Shown here in pieces: positions 9,225 to 20,730 of a stretch of DNA of 31,937 nucleotides (position 1 is the first letter of the stretch; every line of letters starts with the position of its first letter). The notes below the pieces were generated by a model that saw nothing but the letters and a program-made list of their open reading frames with translations, did no database searches and was not told where the DNA came from. This stretch comes from Amoebophrya sp. AT5.2 (taxonomy: Eukaryota > Sar > Dinophyceae > Syndiniales > Amoebophryaceae): assembly GCA_005223375.1 (NCBI GenBank), contig RXOD01004010.1:1-31937 (forward strand). Reading direction: 5' to 3'. A program made the position numbers and the translations under genes.

Positions 9225-12200
9225 TTACTCATCTTCTACTGCAGCCAATCGATCGACAATTTTGGATTGGCCTTCCCTAAATATTACTTGTGTGGTTCTC
9301 GGATCGATGCGGCATTTGCAATACCGGAGCGTCTTGTTGTCGCTTTCAAACCAGAACCACACTCCCAGGTCGTTCAGATCCTCGTCCCTTCCCTTCCGGT
9401 GGTCCGAGTAAGACAACCACTCTCGATGGTTCACGATGTTTAGGGCTTTCCGAAAGATCTTTGGATTTTTCGCATCGCGAAAGCGACCCGCCCGCGACAC
9501 CAAAAATTTCAGAGCCAGTTCTGGGCAGCTCACGGTGAAGCCTTCATCTTTTGGCCTGTTCGTATTTTCCACCGCGAGCACCTCGTCCTCGTTGTCCCTC
9601 CGCACTTCTTCTACTTCATGGCACGGGCAAACTCTATGGCCATCCAACAACTTCACGATCGCGGTTTTTGCTGCGATTTGGGACCATTCGCCGGCCAGGT
9701 CACGCTCGGACTTGTGGACGCAGTACAGCACGTAGTTCACGAGTGACTGCCGAACAAAGCTTTTTCTTTTTTTCAGAGCTGCTTTGTATTCGCCAAACGT
9801 CGCGAGGGCGAGCTCCACTATTTGTGCCTTCGCGTTCGCCTTCGCGAGCACAAACACAGACAATCGGCGCGCCTCGTCCTCCGATATTTTCTCGGGGTCC
9901 GACGGCCACGGTCCTGCCGCGAACAGTTCGCGAGCCACATCGTCGCCCGTCTGCGCCTCCGCCCGCGGAGGACCGAGTGCGGTGTACAAGACGTCACACT
10001 TGTTTTTCGAGGAAGAATTCAAACCCGTCGCCTTCCCTTGTTCCTTCTGCTGCTCGTCCGCTGATGAGGATGAAGATGCCAGGACTGAAGATGAGCAGGA
10101 TGCGGCCAGCGCGTCCATTGCTGATCCACTGCGCTTTATTTCTGCTTGTGCTAGCGCTTGACGCTCGCGAGCTTTTTTCTCAAGGTGAAGGCGAACGGGG
10201 AATCGTTGACTCGAGCAACGCGGGGTTTTGCCTACGGTGCTGTCGTTATTTGGGCACACTGAGGCCGCTTGTTCCGCTAGTTTTTGCTCTTCTTCTGTCA
10301 AGTTCCACCACTGAATAGGTGGAATGGGCCCCAAAAAAACACTCCGATCACCCCCCGGCGGCTCGACGTCGTCCGCTAGCAAAAATTTGAACGTCTTGGT
10401 GTCGGCGGTGACGTACGAAGCAGTCTGTGAGCAGGATCACCGTTGTCAGATGTATGTTTGTGAAAAAAGCAATGCCCATTGTGCCACGTATGTTGGTGGT
10501 CATCGAGGACCCTCTGGGGCGGGGCCACTCAAAGTCTTTTACTTTACCTAGTCATGAAAATGAATATGAAAATACTTAAATTTCTTATGTAGTACTTAAG
10601 TAGAATAGATACGTTTTTGGATTTCTGCCCTCCGCCACCGCCCTCGTCGTTGTCATTTTTTCGCTGACCTTTCGCGCGTTGATCCCCAAAACTCTCCGCG
10701 TACAAAGGAAACTCCTCCTTCCTAAAGTTGAGTTGCTGCGCATACCAGAAGCCCGCTTTCCGCGCCAGGCTCTCAACCTTGCCGGTATAGAATTGGTGCT
10801 TCGTCACGGTGAGTGCAACTGCTCCCCCTTTCGCGAGCAGCTGTTTGGTGGTTCGGAAAAATCCTGGAAACACGGTTCTCGCGAATTTGTCGAAGTAGCT
10901 CCCAGCGCCTTGATTCTCTGACTTCGTCATTGTTGCGGGGAACGGGTTGTTCCAATAAATCAAGTCGTAGACGTAGTAGCGCGGGCAATATTCGAATCCG
11001 TCCGCAGCCGCATGGTCGGTCAGGTGGCGGTGCTGGTTCGTGCCCGTCACCTTCGCAAGCAGAGAAGCGATCGCGTCCGCCGGGTCGACGTCAGGGTTCG
11101 GAATGAGATCAACATCACCATCACCATGTTGATAGCGCAGCTCGGACGTCTCCGGGCCGTTTTCGTTCTCTTGCAATTCTTGCTGTAGCTGTTCCTGTGG
11201 TAGTTCTGCATGCTCTTGTTCTTCATGTTCTTGCGGAGGTTGTTCTTGTTCGGCCGGCCCGTCTTCGTCTACACGCGGCGGCCCAGAGACTGCTACTTGT
11301 TGGATCAGCTTTTCCCGCCCGCGTCCGTCCTGTTGTCGGCCCGCTCTGCTCAGGGTTTCGACAAGCTTTGCCGCGTCCACGCCGAAAAACATCTTCTGTC
11401 CCATCGCCTCCAACACGGACAAATTTGTGTCGCCTTGTTCCAATTTGTCGTACATGTCCAGAAAGTCCACTCTACTCCCCTCCAGCACTGTCGCGTCCAA
11501 GGAGTGTTTCCGTCCCTGGCCCAAGTACGCCATGGAAAGACTCGCTTCGCAGCCGACGTTGCCGCTGCCGACCGCGAGAATGCGTGGAGGCGAGTTGGAT
11601 CTCAAAGGGTTCGGAGTCACGGCCAAGTCGACGAAAGTCGGGCTATCCGGGTCGTACGCCTCGTCCTTTTTCTCGTCCTTCTTCTTGTCCTCTCCATCCT
11701 TATTTTTTTCGTTCTTCCCCTTCGCCTTGTCCTTGCTGCGGCGGTCGATGTCTTTCTTCCGCTTCCGCTCTTCTGCGGCCGAAACCGCACCGAAGTTCTT
11801 CACGCCTTTCTCAAACTTGCCTTTGCCTTTGTTTTTGTCGGGGGCGCAATCGCGCCCCTTCGTCTCGACGTGGTCATGTTCATGTTCTCCTTGCTTTCCT
11901 CCTTTCCGACAAGAGTCGCTTTTCCCTTTAAAGGCGGTTTCATCATCGTCCTCCCCCTTTTTACCTTCGTTCATCTTCCCTAGCCATTTACCCCCGCCCT
12001 TGCTTTTGCCACCTTTATAGGGATCGCCTTCGTCGTCGCCTGCCTTTTTTCCCTTCCAGCACCATGGCAACCAGTCGCCCTTGTAAAAGTTCTCTTCGTC
12101 GTACTCGTGGTCGTTCTTGCTGCTTTTTCGCTTGCCTTTGCCTTTGCTGTAGCTGTTGTACTCGTTCTGGTCGTCGTCGTCCTTGCCTCCCTTCGACTTC

Positions 12201-12667
12201 TTGCCTTTGCAAACTTTCCCTTTCTTCCATCCACCTTTGTAAAAATCCACCTCGTCAACGTCATGATCTTCGTCGTTGTCTTCATTGTTGTAGGAGTAGC
12301 CTTTTTTCTTCCCTCCCTTACCCTTGGCCTCGGCGAAGAAGATACCCTCCTCGGCGTCCACCTTTCCGGCACCTTTCCACAAGCACGCGCCCTTCGACCA
12401 GTCGTCTTTCTTTCCCTTTCCTTTCTTACACAATTTCCCTTTATGCTCTCCTTTGTTCCACCACCAGATGCTGCCGCTCTCCTCGTCCTGACCGCGGCCA
12501 CCGCCCGCGCTGACATGCTGTTCGTCATCGTCTGCGCTTCCTTTTCTGGCGCGCTTCGGCTCAGGCTCGTAGTAATTGCTGTGGACGGAGGCTGCGCCTC
12601 TCTCCTGGAAGAACGCGTCCTGATCTTCAAGGTTCGCGTCGCCGGCACCGGCACCGCGCTTGAGCAT
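9225..12667 (-). CDS. family gene A: BMT5-like methyltransferase with Lys/Gly-rich N-terminus and family C-terminal module (2 exons)
   Basis: Exons are 12667-10613 and 10424-9225, joined in phase 0, giving 1084 residues. The start is the ATG opening MLKRGAGAG; the frame extends further upstream but without ATG. Residues ~80-345 are a highly charged low-complexity region full of KGKGK and GGKSKGG. The methyltransferase core then begins: SAM-loop motif ILAVGSGN (~362), acidic strand DATVLE, FGVDAAKL, YDLIYWNNPFP (~566), AVALTVTK, and FRKEEFPLYAESFGD. These follow the order of BMT5-like (DUF2431) rRNA uridine-N3 methyltransferases. Exon 2 begins ASYVTADTKTFKF and ends with the family module (SCPELALKFLV ... 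GVWFWFES). The basic N-terminus fits RNA or nucleolar binding. SAM-dependent methylation is well supported; the substrate is unknown. A fragment of this gene lies in the CobW intron. Confidence 0.85.
10425..10612 (-). other. intron of gene A (188 nt)
   Basis: The donor is AAAAAC|GTATCT and the acceptor CTGCTCACAG|ACTGCT, phase 0. Splicing joins KSKN to TASYVTADTKTFKF, which aligns with the continuous sequence of gene C (SADYVTRTKTMTYVF). The first half of this intron is also copied in the CobW intron. Confidence 0.8.
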
Positions 12668-13703
12668 CTTCGTTGAGCTTGGGATACTTTGTTTAGTACG
12701 TACACTTAGTGAATAGGCGTATCGCCTACGCCTTCCCGCTACGGCTACCACTTAATCGGTCTTCCACAGGGGGAGTGAGTTGTACGTCGTTATGCGCAGG
12801 AATCAGGGATTCAAGAATTATATGTGGACGAGATGAACATGAAAAGGAAAACGCAATGCGCTGCGCGGCCGACTCTCGTACGGCAAAAACTCGAACTTGA
12901 CTTCTTACTTCATAGACTGCAGTAACAGTTCTTTCCAGTAACTAAACATAAGTAAAAGTACTTCCTCTCAGCGATAGATATAGTGCGTCCCCCTCCCCGC
13001 CTGTATGAGTAAATCAATTTGCGCGTTCGTACAGCGAGTTCCAGGCCTTAACTTTTTTTACGTTCCGCATCAAGAACTAACAAAATAGAAAGAGACATGG
13101 AGACATGTGGATGTGCTGCTGTGATGTTCTTCGTGATCATGTCAGTTTCATTTCAGCTCCTTGGCATCATCATCGATCGCGGCCAAAAAGGTTTAGGAGA
13201 TGAAGTTTAATAGGAGGTGAAGATCGTCGGGCTAACATCATGAACATGACAGCGCGCCTCCCGCCGTGCAGAACATTTTTTTGGGATCCTTCCATCCTCT
13301 TCTTCAAATCTAACCACAGTTTTTTGACAGTACAGTAGAGTGCAATCATCGCTGGTCAACGCCGCCGAACAAAAACGCAGACCGAGGCCGAGCTCATCTT
13401 TTCCTTGACGCGGGTGGAGGTCTTGAAGTCAATGTCAAGGTGCGAAAATGTCAGCTCCAACCGAGGAACAACATCGAGACACCTTTTTGGTCGTTGCGCC
13501 AGCAGAACATTGCTTGGCGCACAAAGAAACGCGCAAGACTGTCAGTGTCAACAAAGGCTCGTCGGCGGCACAAGTGTCTGCGTCGCGGCAGCACTTCCTT
13601 TTAGAAGGATCGAGATCCTTTATCCGAAAAATCGCGGCAGGTTACAGTAAGTAGGTTGTACGTAGGACAATCATCCACAAGCTCAGCCCCCCTCCAGGTT
13701 CAT
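12668..13703. other. intergenic region, 1.04 kb
   Basis: This lies between the 3' end of gene B and the 5' end of gene A. It holds a plus-strand ATG frame (13448-13654) that runs into a perfect donor sequence GTAAGT at 13641 (see findings). No other coding or RNA signal is seen. Confidence 0.55.
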
Positions 13704-16700
13704 TTATTCCAGGTCCAGCTCTAGTTCTAGTACGTTTGGTCGTGCGTTGTGGTAGTAGCGAAACACGTGCGGTCCGTCGGGTCTTGCGAACCAGACGCCT
13801 TGACCGTTCTTCGCCCCGTGCCGGGCTACTTTGACCCCACTCCCCAGCGAATCCCACGCATCGTTCCAGAGGACATCCGTCGCCTCGACCACGCGGAACG
13901 AAAAATTTTTTGCGGGGCAGAGCCAATCGCCCTCGCTGTCAGTGAGCCAGTCCCACTTCTGCTTGCTTTCGGCGCTTGTTACGCCCTTTTTTTCGCAGTA
14001 CTGTCCATCCAGCAATCCCACCACGGCGGCGGTCTCGACCCCGACCACTTCTTCGGCCACGGGGGCTTCTACGTCGCTGGAGGTGCTGGCGCCGCTAGCG
14101 GGCGGGGCCTCCTGCTTGTTCGGGTCCGGCGCCTCGCCCGGGGCTGGCTCCTCTGCGGCCTCGACCGGTGCCGGATGCTGCTCATCTCCTTGTCTCCTCT
14201 TGAGCGACGTGAGGCAGACTTTCTTTGTTTCGTGGAAGTTGAAGAGAATCAGGCGAACGTAATCCGTAAGCACGGATGCTGGTGTTGCCGCTAGTTCCCG
14301 CGGCGAGTTCAATTTCTCGGTTGACAAAAAATTCTGGCAGTAGCCATGCAGAAACACTTTGCAAATGTTGAACATGAATTGCTTTTCGGCATCGCTTATC
14401 GCCATCGTGTTCACGTTGTGCGCCTTCGCTGCAGTTGTACCGCTGATATCACCTTCTGCAGTTTTTACTTTCGCCCCACCCGCGGCCGAGCCGCCACAAG
14501 CAGGCACGCCCGGATCTGAACCTCCGCTTCCGGACAAGAGCTTCTTTATGACGGCACTTGCTGCTGGAGTTCTTTGTTCACCACCATTCACCAGCAATTT
14601 GCCGCGCGCTGCGCGGAGCCGGTTCAAAAAGAATTGAGTCAAAAGTCTTCGCAGATGGCGATAGGAGAGTCCGTCGGGGTTGTTGACCACGTTCCCAAAC
14701 ACGATCCAGTCGGCCCAATCGTCGTGCGGGCCGAATCCCTTGCGCGGGCGTGCGCGCTTCAGAATCCCATTTCTCGGCCGGGCGCGCTTGGACTCGTCAA
14801 TAGACCACAAGGACACTGCAGCTTGTCCTGCTCCTTTATCTGCTGCACCGGAGTCACACTTAGTCGCTACTAGTTGTTCGGAATCAACTTTTCTTGTTCT
14901 AGCTTCCGCTTGTGCCGTAGCGGTAGCCGTTCCCGCTGCTTCGATGACGGCTGCGGCGCGTTCCGCTCTGTCCTTGTCCTGTCGTGCTACTTTATCCGCA
15001 GCCTCTTGCGCCCGCTGCCGCTCCAACATCCGCTCAATGAGCTCCTCCTCGGTAACTGGTCGTGCTGCCGGCCTCGACGGAGGTGCCTTCACTTTCGCTG
15101 ACCTCGCTGCAACCGTGGGCGCCTCTGCTGGAGTTTTTGGGGCTGGGGGCGGAGGCGCTCGCGATTTTGCCATTGCGCCTGCCGTCGGAAGATTAGTCAC
15201 GGCTGCTGCGGCATCAAGAGGCTGCAAAGGAGAGTCTGCAGGTGCTTTGTCTTTGTTGACGGACACTAAAGCAACAGCCTTGCTTTCGGCGTTCGGCGCT
15301 CGTCCAGCCTGAGTCCCTGTGGCGGCATCCGGAGCTGCAGTAGCAACTAGTACCCCGCCTGCAGTTAAACTTAAAGTTAATGGCCGTAACGGACACGAAG
15401 ACGACGCCGCGGCCCCGCCGAACCCAACGAGAAGGGAAATTTCAGCTACCGGCGCTGGCGCAGTTGCCTTACCCGGAACAGTGGCTGGTGCGGATAATTT
15501 GCCCGTGGTGGTCCCAGGGTTCGGAGCGGAGAACTTGCCGAGCAGACCTGGGCTGGGAGCGGAGGCTTTGCTGCATCCTGGTGCTGGCGCTCGGGCTGGA
15601 GCGGACGACTTCATCATAATTCCTGGAGCGGGAAGATGGGGATTCGGAGCCGTGGACTTCGACTTTCCTATTCCTGCAGGTGGTGCAGCTGATTTTGCAG
15701 ATGACCCACTTGGAGGAGCGGACGACTTGCCGGGAACTGGAGTCGGAGCAGATGACTTTCCGGCGGAAGTTGACGGGGGTGCATTTGCCTTGACGGGCAC
15801 TTCCCCCAATATCGGGGCTGCGCTTTTATTCGTTTTTGCGGACGGCACATTCGAAGAGGGTGGTACCGCCGGTGACTTCGTACTTGGGGCGGCATTTTTA
15901 GTGAGTGGGGCTGATTGCGCTTCTTGTTCTTTGTTCACCACCTGCACCTCTTCCACCAGCTTACGTCGTTTCGCGGAAGGTTCTTGTTCTGGCAAACCAG
16001 GCTGCGGATCCGACTGCACTCGAAACACATAGGTTTGCGTGGTGCCGTACTTGTGGACGTAGTCGGCGCGCTGCACATTCATTTCGAGCAAGATCATTCA
16101 CGATGAAGATCACAAGCAACAAGATCATTTTCACTGACTTCGAGTTGCGCTTTTATCATTTTTGTCTTTCATTCCTCGCCACCAGGATCGCCATCGGGAT
16201 CGGTGCTGGAATAAAAAAAAATAAATATTATCGCAGTTGTCCTCCAAGTGCGGCGCATCTTAACTTTGTCTTGGACCACGACCACCAAAATGGCCTCGAG
16301 CTCGACGCATCACAAAAAAAAAATAGCAGGTACGTAGAGCATACAAGTATAGTACTTGGTGGTTTCCCACCCGCAGCACTCTTTCGTCTCCGAAGCTCTC
16401 CAGGTAGTGCGGCACTTGTTCTTTCCGAAACGCCAGGGTGTCCACGTACGCCAGCTTCTGTGTGTGCGCCAACCCCTGCAGGTTTATGCTTCGCTGCTGC
16501 TCCGTCGTCATCGTTACGCACACGCGGCCATTCTCCGCCAGCAACCGGCGGCAGCCGTCGAAGAACTTCGGCAGCGTGGTCTGCAGCCAGTGGTTCCGCG
16601 CGTCCGTGCCCATGCCGTCCTTTTTGAAAAAAGGGTATGGGTTGTGCCAGTAGATTACATCGTAGGTCTGGAAGCGCGGGCATTTGAGCGTCTGCGTCTC

Positions 16701-17387
16701 GACTGCCGGGTGCGTGGTCACGTTAACATTTCCAAAGACGTCGCGGAAACAGCCCTGCCGCATCACCGTCTTGTGCAGCTGTACCGTGGTCGTCGTCACC
16801 GCCGCCATCGGGGTCTTCTCCAGTAGACTCGACTTGTCGCCCGGCGGGAGCTCCTGCAGCTGGCCGCGCTGGCTTTGCCCCGCTTTGCGCAGCGTTTCCA
16901 GGAGGTTGGTGGCATCGACGTTAAACAGGACGCGCTGCCCACACGCTTCGAGCGCGAGCAGGTTGATCTCGCCCTCTTCCTCGGCATACTTAGCGACGAA
17001 GTCGTCGCGGGTCGGCTCATACACCGTGACATCCAGCACGTGCTCCTCGATAGGGAGCGCGTGTAGGACCAAACTCACCTCGTAAGAGCAATTGCCGCTT
17101 CCAACGGCGAGGATCCGCTTGTTTCGTCGATTAGGCTCTACTACCGTACGTTGTTGCTCTTTGGAATTGGAGGTGGAGGTGCCCACTGCTGGCGCTAGCG
17201 GTGCCTGCCTCGCTTCGGAGCTTGCAAGATCTTGTTCAGGAGGGCTGACCAGATCGACAAACGTGGGCGAGAGCCTAGGCGGGGGCGGAATTTTTATTTC
17301 TAGTGTCGCGCCACCCTCTATATTCGCGGCATCATCATCATCGCGCAGCAGGCGCTTCAACGTGGTGACAACGGCCAGTGGATTCAT
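13704..17387 (-). CDS. family gene B: BMT5-like methyltransferase with Lys-Ser-Ala-Pro repeat linker and family C-terminal module (2 exons)
   Basis: Exons are 17387-16356 and 16070-13704, phase 0, giving 1132 residues. The start is the ATG of MNPLAVVTTLKRLL. Exon 1 holds the methyltransferase: ILAVGSGNCSYEVSL (~90), DVTVYEP, FNVDATNLLETL, YDVIYWHNPYP (~242), RVCVTMTTEQ and FRKEQVPHYLESFGDERV. Exon 2 begins RADYVHKYGTTQTYVFRV, then has a ~150-residue disordered linker of degenerate GKSSAP repeats and an Ala/Lys/Arg-rich helical stretch. It ends with the family middle region (WIVFGNVVNNPDGLSYRHLRR) and the C-terminal module (GDWLCPAKNFSFRVV ... GVWFARPDG). The motif here is HNPYP where A, C and D have NNP. 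SAM-dependent methyltransferase is well supported; the substrate is unknown. Confidence 0.85.
15455..15905. repeat. degenerate tandem repeat encoding Lys-Ser-Ala-Pro units in gene B
   Basis: More than ten imperfect copies of a roughly 10-20-residue unit occur (GKSSAP, KSAAP, KFSAP, KLSAP). They are separated by Pro/Gly-rich spacers. The region is likely a flexible, basic, disordered linker between the methyltransferase and the C-terminal half. Confidence 0.8.
16071..16355 (-). other. intron of gene B (285 nt)
   Basis: The donor is CACCAA|GTACTA and the acceptor GAATGTGCAG|CGCGCC, phase 0. The joined peptide GNHQ-RADYV matches NGQ-SADYV in the uninterrupted gene C. Confidence 0.8.
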
Positions 17388-18768
17388 GGTTCGACGGCTT
17401 GCTCTTGCGTGACGAAGTCGGTCGTGGGTTGATGCAGCTAGAAAGGGCCACCACCCTGGCAACGGCGCCTGCGGGCCTTTCTATGCATCAACAACAGGTG
17501 GAGCCGCGGAAACTGCGGACATGGTGTCGAGCCTGTCTCATCTTTCCTGAAGCTGAACCTACCTGGAGAACGACAACGAACAAGTGGCAAACAAACTACG
17601 TCGTGTGCCTAAAGCTAAACCAACGGCGTGTGCGGTCGCTGTCGAACCTACGTAGTGCGATTCAGATTCAGGGTTTTGTTCGTGATGCAGTTACTATCAC
17701 GGGAAAGAGCAGTGCCCCTGTCGTGTCAATATTCCAGCAATTTTGGCGAGTTCTTTCGGTCTTTTTCTGCGTCTGCCTTTGAGCCTGGAGCGAGAACGGC
17801 CAGCCAGTGGCGCGTCGTAGCTCACCGCATTCGGAGTCTGCAAAATTTCGATCGGCCGCAAAAAAAACGGGCCCAAACCTAAAAAAACACACCACCTTGG
17901 AAAAATCCTCCGAGCAGCGGAAGCTAGACACCCCGAGCAAAAACGTCCCCAGCTCGTCACTTGGTCAAGTGTTTGCGTCTGGGGATGGGTAGTTGGCGTC
18001 TGACTCGCAAGCGCTTCGGGAAAAGTGCTGGCAAATTCGTTGTGGGGACAGGGACATTTTTTCCCGTGATAGTTGCCGCGGCGTTCTCACAATACTTGGG
18101 ATCAGGATCACAAAGAGAAGACTAGGCGTTTAACTATTGGGATCACACACGCGAATGCGAAAGACGCGCGTCGAACATGCTACAGAAGTAGAAGCAAGAG
18201 GGGCGCCAAGAAGCTTTGGCAGAGATGAAGCAGTGCTTCCCGCCTGCACTAAGTCCCGCTGGCAGAGTTACCGAATAAATTTGCAAGACACTGCAACACG
18301 CGGCGTTGCCTCCGCCGGCTTGACAAAGGCAACGCGGCGCATTTGGGGCTTCGGCATCAATTCGATCGATTTATTTTCGTTGAGATGGATAATGGTCATT
18401 GGGACAGAAGGCTAGGGCGGTCGCGTTCCTTATGGTTGCATTGCATCACGAGCAAACAATGGATGAAGGAAACAAATCCGCGCTTCGCCGAGGCGAAGCC
18501 AATTTTTCATCTAGTCGCGACCATTATTTTTCGGAAATACAGGAGCGCATATTTTTCAATTTCAATTCGCCCTAATTCACTTGCGGCGGGGGTGCTTGTT
18601 GTCATGATTGGCTCGCACTGCCACTCTTAGAGATACGCTACGTAAACGTATACTATAGCTCGCCGCAATACCAACGTAGTTTTTCTTCGTTAATTTTTCC
18701 TCGGGGCGGCCGCGGCCAGCTACCTCTCACTCCTGAAATAAAAAATTGAAATTCTTCCTCTTCGGTCT
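17388..18768. other. intergenic region, 1.38 kb
   Basis: This lies between the 3' end of gene C and the 5' end of gene B. It contains a short perfect hairpin (GCTTCGCC-GAG-GGCGAAGC type) near 18482-18499. Plus-strand frames here lack an ATG start or recognisable motifs. I see no supported gene. Confidence 0.6.
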
Positions 18769-20730
18769 TCAGTTTGGTGGCAGGTCTCCGACTGTCGCCG
18801 CTCGCGGGTCAAATCGAAAGACGCCGCATCCCGCGTCCTCGTGGTGCCGAAGAAACCACGTCCCCTCGCTGCTCGGCGCTTCTTGGCTTTTCGCCACCTT
18901 CACGCCCTCTCCGAGGTACGTGCTGCTGGCCCGCGTGCCGGAGAACAACGAGCCGACCTCGATGACGTAGAATTCGAACGCCAGTTTCGGGCAGCTCCAC
19001 CGCCCGATGTCCGGCTCGCACAGGTTTACGGGGGCCAGATCCGGCGCCTTCTGCCACTTCTGGTTGTTCAACAGCCGTACCAGCGCGGCGGTTGTGGTGG
19101 TCTGGCAGGGTTTGCCCTCCATCAGGTCGCTGCCCTCCATGAAGAGAACGATCGAGAGGTAGTTCGCGAACACGAACGAAGGCGTGTGCGCAATGTCCTT
19201 CACAAAATTCCGGCAGTATGCGTCCAAACCGACTTTGGCGCGGTACAGAAGAGAGACCTGCAGCTCGCGGCTAGTGGAACTTCTGCTGGCACCAGCAGCT
19301 CCGGTCTGGGTCTGCTGGGCCGCTCCGCCCTGATGTGCAGCGGCAGCTGTTGCAGCCCCCTCCGCTGGTGTCGTACGACTCCGGGCGATGTGCCTCTGGC
19401 GTTGCAAGTACATCTCAACGAGCGCGCGCCGCGTGTCTGTGTAGGTAAGCTTGTTCAGCTCGTTGCATCCGCCGAACAGGATCCGCGTGATCCAAAAGTT
19501 TTGCGAGTGGTTGCCCTCGTCGCCCCCGCCCGGCAGCTGGTTCACGTCCAGTTTGCGCCTCTTTTCGAAGTTCTTCAGCGTGGCCTTCACCGGCTGCCCC
19601 CGCCCGTCGTCGATCCAGCGGAAGACGTACGTCATCGTCTTCGTGCGCGTTACGTAGTCCGCGCTCTGCCCGTTCGCGTGCTCCACCCGCCGGTCCCCGT
19701 AGCTCTCCGTGTAATGCGGCACGTCCTGCTTCAGGAACACGAGCGTCTGCGCGTGCTCGAACCCCTTGTGCAGCGCGAGGTCCGTCAGTTTAATCGCCGC
19801 GAACTGCTCCTCGCGCATCGTGACGCACACGAGCCCTTTGTCCGCGAGCAGCTCGATGCAGCACCCGAAAAACTGCCCCATCGCTGCCTGCAGCCAGTTG
19901 TTGCGCGCGCCCCACTCCACGGCGTGCTGGATCTCAATCGGGTAGGGGTTGTTCCAGTAGATCACGTCGTACGCCCTGTGCCGGAAGCACGGCACGGCCA
20001 CCTGCTGCGGCGGCAGCATCCGGCCCGTGGGGTACTGTACTGCTACCCCGGTGACCGGGCACGGATAGGAGGCGAACTCGGGACAGGGAGTTTGCGACGT
20101 CACCCACCGCTGCCCCGCGGGGACGATCTGCTCGGGCGAAATCGCCTGCAGCAGCGTGGCCTGCTCCCCGCCGCGGCCAGATGGATGGTCACCTTGTGGC
20201 GCGGAGTTGTGGACTCGAAGCGGCAGCAGCTTGCCGCGCTGGGTCTGGCCCGCGTGGCGGAGCGTTTGCAACAAGTTCGTGGCGTCGACGCCGAAGAGGA
20301 CGCGCTGCTCGAGCGCCTCAAGCGCGAGCAGGTTCGCTTCCCCGTTCTCCCGAGCGTACTTGCGGACGAACTCCTCGCGTGAAGGTTCCAAGACCGTGAC
20401 ATCGAGCACATGCTGCGGGTATTTGAGGGCGTTGGTCGAAGATGTTGTAGTTGACCCCGAACTAGTGCCCGAAGATCCGGACGAGCTGTTGTGGTCCACC
20501 GTATCGTTCGACCTCGAAGGCCGCTCGACCTCGAAGTTGAGCGGAAGGCCGCCGGAAACAACCAAGCTGACTTCGAAGGAGCAGTTTCCGCTGCCGACGG
20601 ACAAAACCTTCTTGCCGCTCGTGCTCGTCGAGAACAGGTCCAGAAAAGTTGGCGGCGATTGGATGACGCCTCCATGATGATCGTCGTCCTGCTCGTGCTC
20701 AGAACGGCCGCGTTTCAAGCTCTGCTGCAT
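18769..20730 (-). CDS. family gene C: BMT5-like methyltransferase fused to family C-terminal module, no intron at the domain boundary
   Basis: This is one continuous frame of 653 residues, ATG (MQQSLKRGR) at 20730 to TGA at 18769. It has VLSVGSGNCSFEVSL (~42), DVTVLEP, FGVDATNLLQTL, YDVIYWNNPYP (~253), LVCVTMREEQ and FLKQDVPHYTESYGDRRV. It then passes straight through NGQSADYVTRTKTMTYVF into the middle region (FWITRILFGGCNELNKLTYTDTRR), the helical segment (FANYLSIVLF) and the C-terminal module (GRWSCPKLAFEFYVIE ... LGEGVKVAK ... GTWF). It shows that the two exons of A, B and D belong to one protein. Either it lost the intron (retrocopy or gene conversion) or the others gained it. It sits between B and the PAN-like gene on the same strand. 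Methyltransferase fold is strong; the substrate is unknown. Confidence 0.88.
   Translation of the reverse strand: MQQSLKRGRSEHEQDDDHHGGVIQSPPTFLDLFSTSTSGKKVLSVGSGNCSFEVSLVVSGGLPLNFEVERPSRSNDTVDHNSSSGSSGTSSGSTTTSSTNALKYPQHVLDVTVLEPSREEFVRKYARENGEANLLALEALEQRVLFGVDATNLLQTLRHAGQTQRGKLLPLRVHNSAPQGDHPSGRGGEQATLLQAISPEQIVPAGQRWVTSQTPCPEFASYPCPVTGVAVQYPTGRMLPPQQVAVPCFRHRAYDVIYWNNPYPIEIQHAVEWGARNNWLQAAMGQFFGCCIELLADKGLVCVTMREEQFAAIKLTDLALHKGFEHAQTLVFLKQDVPHYTESYGDRRVEHANGQSADYVTRTKTMTYVFRWIDDGRGQPVKATLKNFEKRRKLDVNQLPGGGDEGNHSQNFWITRILFGGCNELNKLTYTDTRRALVEMYLQRQRHIARSRTTPAEGAATAAAAHQGGAAQQTQTGAAGASRSSTSRELQVSLLYRAKVGLDAYCRNFVKDIAHTPSFVFANYLSIVLFMEGSDLMEGKPCQTTTTAALVRLLNNQKWQKAPDLAPVNLCEPDIGRWSCPKLAFEFYVIEVGSLFSGTRASSTYLGEGVKVAKSQEAPSSEGTWFLRHHEDAGCGVFRFDPRAATVGDLPPN

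Noticed and set aside
9225..12751. Gene A halves as two separate genes
   Set aside because: The intron has GT-AG ends, both sides are phase 0, and the joined peptide matches the uninterrupted gene C. One spliced gene is the better reading.
18841..20382. Plus-strand open frame of 513 codons
   Set aside because: It lies exactly opposite gene C, whose minus-strand frame carries clear methyltransferase motifs. The composition is typical of a shadow frame.
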